Of a stretch of DNA of 32,281 nucleotides, positions 32,275 to 32,281 are shown one piece after another; within the stretch, counting starts at the first letter, position 1, and every line of letters starts with the position of its first letter. The position numbers were made by a program, and so were the translations under genes. The notes beneath the pieces are model-generated. The model was not told the origin of the DNA, searched no databases, and worked only from the letters and a program-made list of their open reading frames with translations. Source of the DNA: Fibrobacterota bacterium (GTDB taxonomy: Bacteria > Fibrobacterota > Fibrobacteria > UBA11236); assembly GCA_028287505.1 (NCBI GenBank), contig JAQBPN010000086.1, positions 1 to 32,281 of the forward strand. Reading direction: 5' to 3'.

Positions 32275-32281
32275 GGGAATA

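Overview
The window joins two very different pieces of DNA. Positions 1 to about 7,100 are AT-richer and hold an array of integron gene cassettes: small genes, all on the minus strand, separated by attC recombination sites. From about 7,200 to the end the DNA is GC-rich, densely coded and ordinary chromosomal. The host looks like a GC-rich Gram-negative bacterium: there are several outer-membrane barrels, a lipoprotein, an OprP-like porin and a secreted protein ending in a Por/FlgD-like sorting domain. My best guess is Fibrobacterota or a related FCB-type lineage; this is inference with modest confidence.

Layout. 1-113: start of an ArsR-type regulator. 211-7082: cassette array with nine cassette genes, six recognisable attC sites (one degenerate) and a terminal core site near 7076. 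No integron integrase lies in the window, so it fits a CALIN (cluster of attC sites lacking an integrase) unless intI lies to the left. Cassette products include two PD-(D/E)XK-like proteins, a protein with a HEPN-type Rx4H motif, a zinc-ribbon protein, two helical proteins of unknown function, a membrane-anchored coiled-coil protein and two unknowns. 7206-11611: ferritin-like protein, outer-membrane lipoprotein, RlmN, YhhQ and an MgtC-family protein. 11765-13426: an orphan IS630-type helix-turn-helix protein and a UbiA-family prenyltransferase. 13475-17246: a histidine kinase, an outer-membrane protein and a LuxR-type response regulator, possibly one signalling locus. 17605-21153: an overlapping run of LsrG-like monooxygenase, iron-type alcohol dehydrogenase and RluE pseudouridine synthase, followed by a porin with its own strong ribosome-binding site. 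21154-21800: a gene-free block with nested inverted repeats and tandem repeats. 21801-24284: a coupled three-gene operon on the minus strand (type III polyketide synthase, membrane protein, SAM methyltransferase), likely making a methylated polyketide lipid. 24376-32274: secreted protein, glycosyltransferase, release-factor-like protein, a four-PAS hybrid histidine kinase, a decayed cytochrome c gene and an oligosaccharide flippase.

The most interesting items are the integrase-less array with its defence-like cargo, the type III PKS operon with an uncharacterised membrane partner, the structured non-coding block at 21.2-21.8 kb, paired 24-bp repeats ahead of the response regulator, and the cytochrome gene with several lesions.
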